Assembly (NCBI GenBank): GCA_945912085.1
Contig: CAMEBJ010000042.1
Location: 1 to 8,637, forward strand
Source: an uncultured Bacteroidales bacterium
GTDB lineage: Bacteria; Bacteroidota; Bacteroidia; Bacteroidales; UBA932
Reading direction: 5' to 3'
Length of the DNA stretch: 8,637 nt
A program made the translations under genes and the position numbers. Positions 6,124-8,637 of the stretch are shown one piece after another. The notes beneath the pieces were generated by a model, which worked only from the letters and a program-made list of their open reading frames with translations, did not search any database and was not told where the DNA came from. Numbering within the stretch: position 1 is the stretch's first letter; the number at the start of each line of letters is the position of its first letter.

Positions 6124-7665
6124 ATGACACAGGACGAACTGTTCAAAGTGCTTGTCGCACATTGTAAGGAGTACGGGTTCATATTCCCGTCAAGTGAGAT
6201 TTATGACGGGCTTGGAGCCGTATATGACTACGGTCAGATGGGTGTTGAACTGAAGAACAACATCAAGAGATACTGGTGGGAGGCTATGACAAGGCTGAAC
6301 GAGAATATCGTCGGCATTGATTCCGCTATTTTCATGCACCCGAGAATCTGGGAGGCCTCAGGCCACGTGAGTGCATTCAACGACCCTCTGATTGACAACA
6401 AGGATTCCAAGAAAAGGTACAGGGCTGACGTACTGATTGAGGATTTCATCGGCAAACTCGAGGACAAGATCCGTAAGGATGTGGAGAAGGGAAAGAAGAA
6501 ATTCGGGGATGCTTTCGATGAGGAGAAATTCATCGAGACCAATCCTAACTGCATCCGCAACAATGCCAAGATAGCCGAGGTGAAGAAGAGGATGGCGGAT
6601 GCCTTGAATGCGAATGACCTTGAGGCTCTGAGGCAGATTATCATTGACTGTGAGATTGTCTGCCCTATTTCAGGGACAAAGAACTGGACGGAGGTGCGTC
6701 AGTTCAACCTGATGTTCAGCACTTCCGTCGGTTCGACTTCCGAAGGTGCAAGTACGATTTACCTGCGTCCGGAGACTGCACAGGGTATTTTCGTGAATTA
6801 TCTGAATGTGCAGAAGACAGGCCGTATGAAGATTCCTTTCGGTATTGCACAGATTGGAAAGGCCTTCAGGAATGAGATTGTGGCTCGTCAGTTCATCTTC
6901 AGGATGAGGGAGTTCGAGCAGATGGAGATGCAGTTCTTCATCAAGCCGGGCACTGAACTCGACTGGTTTGCAAAATGGAAACAGAACCGTCTGGCCTGGC
7001 ACAAGGCTCTCGGAATGGGTGATGAAAACTACCGTTTCCACGATCACGAAAAGCTTGCCCATTATGCCAATGCTGCAACAGACATCGAGTTCCGCTTCCC
7101 GTTCGGATTCAAGGAACTGGAGGGAATACATTCAAGGACTAATTTCGACCTCGGAAACCATCAGAAGTTCTCCGGAAAGAAAATCGAGTACTTCGATCCT
7201 GAAATAGGGGAGAGCTACACTCCGTTCGTTGTGGAGACTTCCATCGGAGTTGACCGTATGGTGCTTGCAGTGCTTTCACACGCCTACAAGGAGGAGCAGC
7301 TTGAGAATGGTGAATCGAGGGTTGTGCTCGGTATTCCTGCTCCTCTTGCTCCTGTGAAGGTTGCAGTGATGCCGCTTGTGAAGAACAATCAGGAGTTGGT
7401 TGACCTTGCCCAGAAGATTATGGATGACCTCAAGTACGACTACAACTGCCAGTACGATGAGAAGGATTCCATCGGAAAGAGATACCGCCGTCAGGATGCC
7501 ATCGGAACTCCTTTCTGCGTGACTGTTGACCATGATTCGCTTCAGGATGGTTGCGTGACTGTCCGTCACCGTGACAGTATGGCTCAGGAGAGGGTGAGGA
7601 TTGAGGACCTTAACGCTGTAATCGGCAAGGAGGTCAATCTTTCAAATATCCTCCGGAAACTTTAG
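6124..7665 (+). CDS. glyS: Glycyl-tRNA synthetase, dimeric class II type
   Basis: 513 residues, the homodimeric (eukaryote-like alpha2) GlyRS and not the alpha2beta2 GlyQ/GlyS type. It charges tRNA-Gly using ATP in the cytoplasm. The N-terminus has FIFPSSEIYDGLGAVYDYGQMG (19-40) and motif 1 around 41-80 (WEAMTRLNENIVGIDSAIF..PRIWEASGHVSAFNDPL). Motif 2 is FRNEIVARQFIFRMREFEQMEM (248-269), with RPETAQGIFVNYL at 215-227. Motif 3 is ETSIGVDRMVLAVL (371-384) with Arg378. The anticodon-binding domain is about 410-513 (LAPVKVAVMPLVKN onward). A Lys/Glu-rich insertion at 91-165 sits where some GlyRS have a zinc-binding knuckle. Here only CPISG (180-184) remains of a CxxCG, as I recall from other Bacteroidetes. 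The flanking genes are unrelated by function, but the spacing (31 bp before, 18 bp after) allows cotranscription. Confidence 0.97.
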   Translation: MTQDELFKVLVAHCKEYGFIFPSSEIYDGLGAVYDYGQMGVELKNNIKRYWWEAMTRLNENIVGIDSAIFMHPRIWEASGHVSAFNDPLIDNKDSKKRYRADVLIEDFIGKLEDKIRKDVEKGKKKFGDAFDEEKFIETNPNCIRNNAKIAEVKKRMADALNANDLEALRQIIIDCEIVCPISGTKNWTEVRQFNLMFSTSVGSTSEGASTIYLRPETAQGIFVNYLNVQKTGRMKIPFGIAQIGKAFRNEIVARQFIFRMREFEQMEMQFFIKPGTELDWFAKWKQNRLAWHKALGMGDENYRFHDHEKLAHYANAATDIEFRFPFGFKELEGIHSRTNFDLGNHQKFSGKKIEYFDPEIGESYTPFVVETSIGVDRMVLAVLSHAYKEEQLENGESRVVLGIPAPLAPVKVAVMPLVKNNQELVDLAQKIMDDLKYDYNCQYDEKDSIGKRYRRQDAIGTPFCVTVDHDSLQDGCVTVRHRDSMAQERVRIEDLNAVIGKEVNLSNILRKL

Positions 7666-7683
7666 GCCTGTTAAGCGCAATCC

Positions 7684-7896
7684 ATGAACAGAATAAGGAC
7701 AATATTCAATTTCTACATCGAAGGTTTCAGGAATATGACCTGGGGACGTCCCCTATGGATAGTCATATTCCTGAAACTGTTCATTTTGTTTTTTGTTCTG
7801 AGACTGTTCTTTTTCAAGCCTGTGCTTTCGGGAAAGACCGAGAGTGAAAAAAGTGATTTTGTCGGAGGTTCACTCGTCGAAAGAATAGACGAGTGA
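7684..7896 (+). CDS. DUF4492 small membrane protein linked to cytochrome bd oxidase
   Basis: 70 residues, with one strongly hydrophobic membrane segment at about 23-46 (PLWIVIFLKLFILFFVLRLFFF) after a basic N-terminus (MNRIRTIFNFYIEGFRNMTWGR), and a charged soluble tail (about 49-70). The pattern YIEGFRNMTWGRPLWIVIFLKL matches my knowledge of the DUF4492 family, found next to cydA in Bacteroidetes and some Campylobacterota. The function is not established. Position and size suggest an accessory subunit or assembly factor for cytochrome bd, comparable in role (not sequence) to E. coli CydX; this is inference. The gene starts 18 bp after glyS and stops 30 bp before cydA. Its DNA is unusual: codons 14-32 lie on a 16-bp perfect inverted repeat enclosing a 12-bp palindrome, and its last ten codons form the left side and loop of a terminator-like hairpin. 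Confidence 0.82.
   Translation: MNRIRTIFNFYIEGFRNMTWGRPLWIVIFLKLFILFFVLRLFFFKPVLSGKTESEKSDFVGGSLVERIDE
7724..7777. repeat. Nested inverted repeat inside the DUF4492 gene
   Basis: GTTTCAGGAATATGAC (7724-7739) and GTCATATTCCTGAAAC (7762-7777) are exact reverse complements, 16 bp each, with a 22-base spacer. The spacer contains a second perfect palindrome, GGGGACGTCCCC (7742-7753). In mRNA this would form a 16-bp stem topped by a small GC-rich hairpin; in DNA it is a strong dyad. The whole structure lies within codons that spell the conserved core of DUF4492 (GFRNMTWGRPLWIVIFLK). By simple arithmetic, a perfect 16-bp repeat with a spacer under 50 bp would occur by chance in about 1 of 10,000 windows of this size. 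Confidence 0.85.
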
Positions 7897-7907
7897 GTCT
7901 CCTTTTT
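7864..7907 (+). terminator. Intrinsic terminator / possible attenuator just before cydA
   Basis: The arms GGAGGTTCACTCGTC (7864-7878) and GACGAGTGAGTCTCC (7888-7902) pair over 15 bp, two of them G-T wobbles, with a 9-base loop (GAAAGAATA), followed directly by TTTTT (7903-7907). This is a textbook Rho-independent terminator acting rightward. The stem overlaps the last ten codons and the stop codon of DUF4492. Only 19 bases separate the T run from the cydA ATG, too few for a separate promoter after it. The pairing is read directly; the activity is inferred. A competing 7-bp pairing of GAGTGAA (7842-7848) with TTCACTC (7869-7875) could act as an antiterminator. Confidence 0.72.
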
Positions 7908-7926
7908 ATAACCAAATATTAACACT

Positions 7927-8637
7927 ATGATTGATAGCGCATTGATTGGCTGGTCAAGAGCCCAGTTCGCCCTGACAGCCGCCTATCACTGGATTTTTGT
8001 TCCGCTTACTCTAGGACTGGCGGTGATTATGGCAGTGATGGAGACAATCTACTTTGTCAAGAAAGACGAATTCTGGAAGAAGACCGCCCAGTTCTGGATG
8101 AAACTCTTCGGAATCAATTTCGCTGTGGGAATTGCCACGGGTCTCATTCTTGAGTTCGAGTTCGGAACGAACTGGAGCAATTATTCCTGGTTTGTAGGAG
8201 ACATTTTCGGTGCTCCGCTTGCCATTGAGGGTATCCTGGCCTTCTTTATGGAGGCTACGTTCGTCGCCGTGATGTTCTTCGGATGGAACAAGGTCAGCAG
8301 GGGCTTCCACCTGGCTTCCACCTGGCTCACTGGAATAGGAGCAGCCATTTCCGCTTTCTGGATTCTTGTGGCGAACGGCTGGATGCAGCATCCTGTGGGA
8401 ATGGAGTTCAATCCGGACACGGTCCGCAATGAGATGGTGGATTTCTGGGCTGTGGCTCTCAATCCGGTTGCCATCGTGAAATTCTTCCATTCGGTGCTGA
8501 GCGGCTGGATGACAGGATCGATTTTCACTATTGGAGTGGCCTGCTGGTATCTGCTTCGGGGACGTGAGACGAAATTCGCCCTTGCCAGCATCAAGGTAGC
8601 CTCGATTGTGGGTATTGTCGGAACCCTCGCTGTGATG
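7927..8637 (+). CDS. cydA: Cytochrome bd quinol oxidase subunit I, N-terminal part (cut by window edge)
   Basis: 237 residues visible, with an open frame to the window edge. CydA is the inner-membrane subunit that carries the quinol site and hemes b558, b595 and d, and with CydB reduces oxygen to water with very high oxygen affinity. Alignment from memory to E. coli CydA is clear throughout. SRAQFALTAAYHWIFVPLTLG holds His21, equivalent to heme ligand His19. GAPLAIEGILAFFMEATF holds Glu101 and Glu109, equivalent to Glu99 and Glu107 of the proton path and heme b595 region. KFFHSVLSGW holds His188, equivalent to heme b558 ligand His186. WILVANGWMQHPVG is also conserved. The Q-loop, Met393 equivalent and C-terminus are outside. 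In an anaerobic Bacteroidales this enzyme would support growth with, and removal of, trace oxygen. A terminator-like hairpin lies just upstream. Confidence 0.98.
   Translation, partial: MIDSALIGWSRAQFALTAAYHWIFVPLTLGLAVIMAVMETIYFVKKDEFWKKTAQFWMKLFGINFAVGIATGLILEFEFGTNWSNYSWFVGDIFGAPLAIEGILAFFMEATFVAVMFFGWNKVSRGFHLASTWLTGIGAAISAFWILVANGWMQHPVGMEFNPDTVRNEMVDFWAVALNPVAIVKFFHSVLSGWMTGSIFTIGVACWYLLRGRETKFALASIKVASIVGIVGTLAVM
8302..8327 (+). repeat. Out-of-frame 11-bp tandem repeat in cydA
   Basis: GGCTTCCACCT occurs twice head to tail (8302-8312, 8313-8323), followed by GGCT, so 26 bases have an exact period of 11. Because 11 is not a multiple of three, the two copies encode different residues (GFHLASTWL), which agree with what the CydA family has here. 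Gain or loss of one unit by slippage would shift the frame of cydA. With only about 2.4 units, chance is the most likely explanation. Confidence 0.6.

Noticed and set aside
8263..8290. TGTTC and GGAACA half-sites in cydA as a third parS
   Set aside because: The half-sites are 18 bp end to end instead of 16 and the CACGTG core is missing.

Overview
The window looks like ordinary chromosome from a member of the Bacteroidota, most likely order Bacteroidales. The evidence is a TonB N-terminus of Bacteroidales style, a dimeric glycyl-tRNA synthetase with the CPISG..NWTEVRQFNLMF stretch, a DUF4492 gene directly before cydA, AT-rich start regions without clear Shine-Dalgarno sequences, and promoter boxes resembling the Bacteroidetes TTTG / TAnnTTTG pattern. 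I cannot name a genus. No transposase, CRISPR array, tRNA or rRNA is visible, and no gene-free gap exceeds about 120 bp.

Layout. On the left, tonB (minus strand, cut by the window edge) diverges from ybeY and mnmG (plus strand) across a 118-bp AT-rich gap carrying back-to-back promoter candidates. mnmG converges on ruvA (minus strand). The 29-bp gap between their stop codons is largely filled by a perfect 16-bp palindrome, TGTTCCACGTGGAACA. This matches the chromosomal ParB-binding (parS) consensus and also sits inside a terminator-like hairpin. A 15/16 copy lies 334 bp upstream, inside mnmG. ruvA diverges from a long plus-strand run: sufS, sufE, a sufT/PaaD-like MIP18-family gene, folK, glyS, a DUF4492 small membrane protein, then cydA (cut by the right edge). 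The ruvA/sufS gap carries a perfect 10-bp inverted repeat that places a TAAATTTG box in each direction.

How the genes relate. ybeY, mnmG and glyS serve translation: rRNA maturation, wobble-uridine modification and tRNA charging. sufS, sufE and the MIP18-family gene serve Fe-S cluster biogenesis; no sufB, sufC or sufD is in view. folK is in the folate pathway. DUF4492 and cydA belong to the cytochrome bd quinol oxidase locus.

The most unusual structure is in and after the 70-codon DUF4492 gene. It contains a perfect 16-bp inverted repeat enclosing a perfect 12-bp palindrome. Its 3' end forms a 15-bp stem followed by T5, a classical intrinsic terminator, only about 20 bp before the cydA start. 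This suggests that cydA is controlled by attenuation or regulated read-through, with DUF4492 acting partly as a structured leader. That, and the pair of parS-like sites at mnmG/ruvA, are the main leads.
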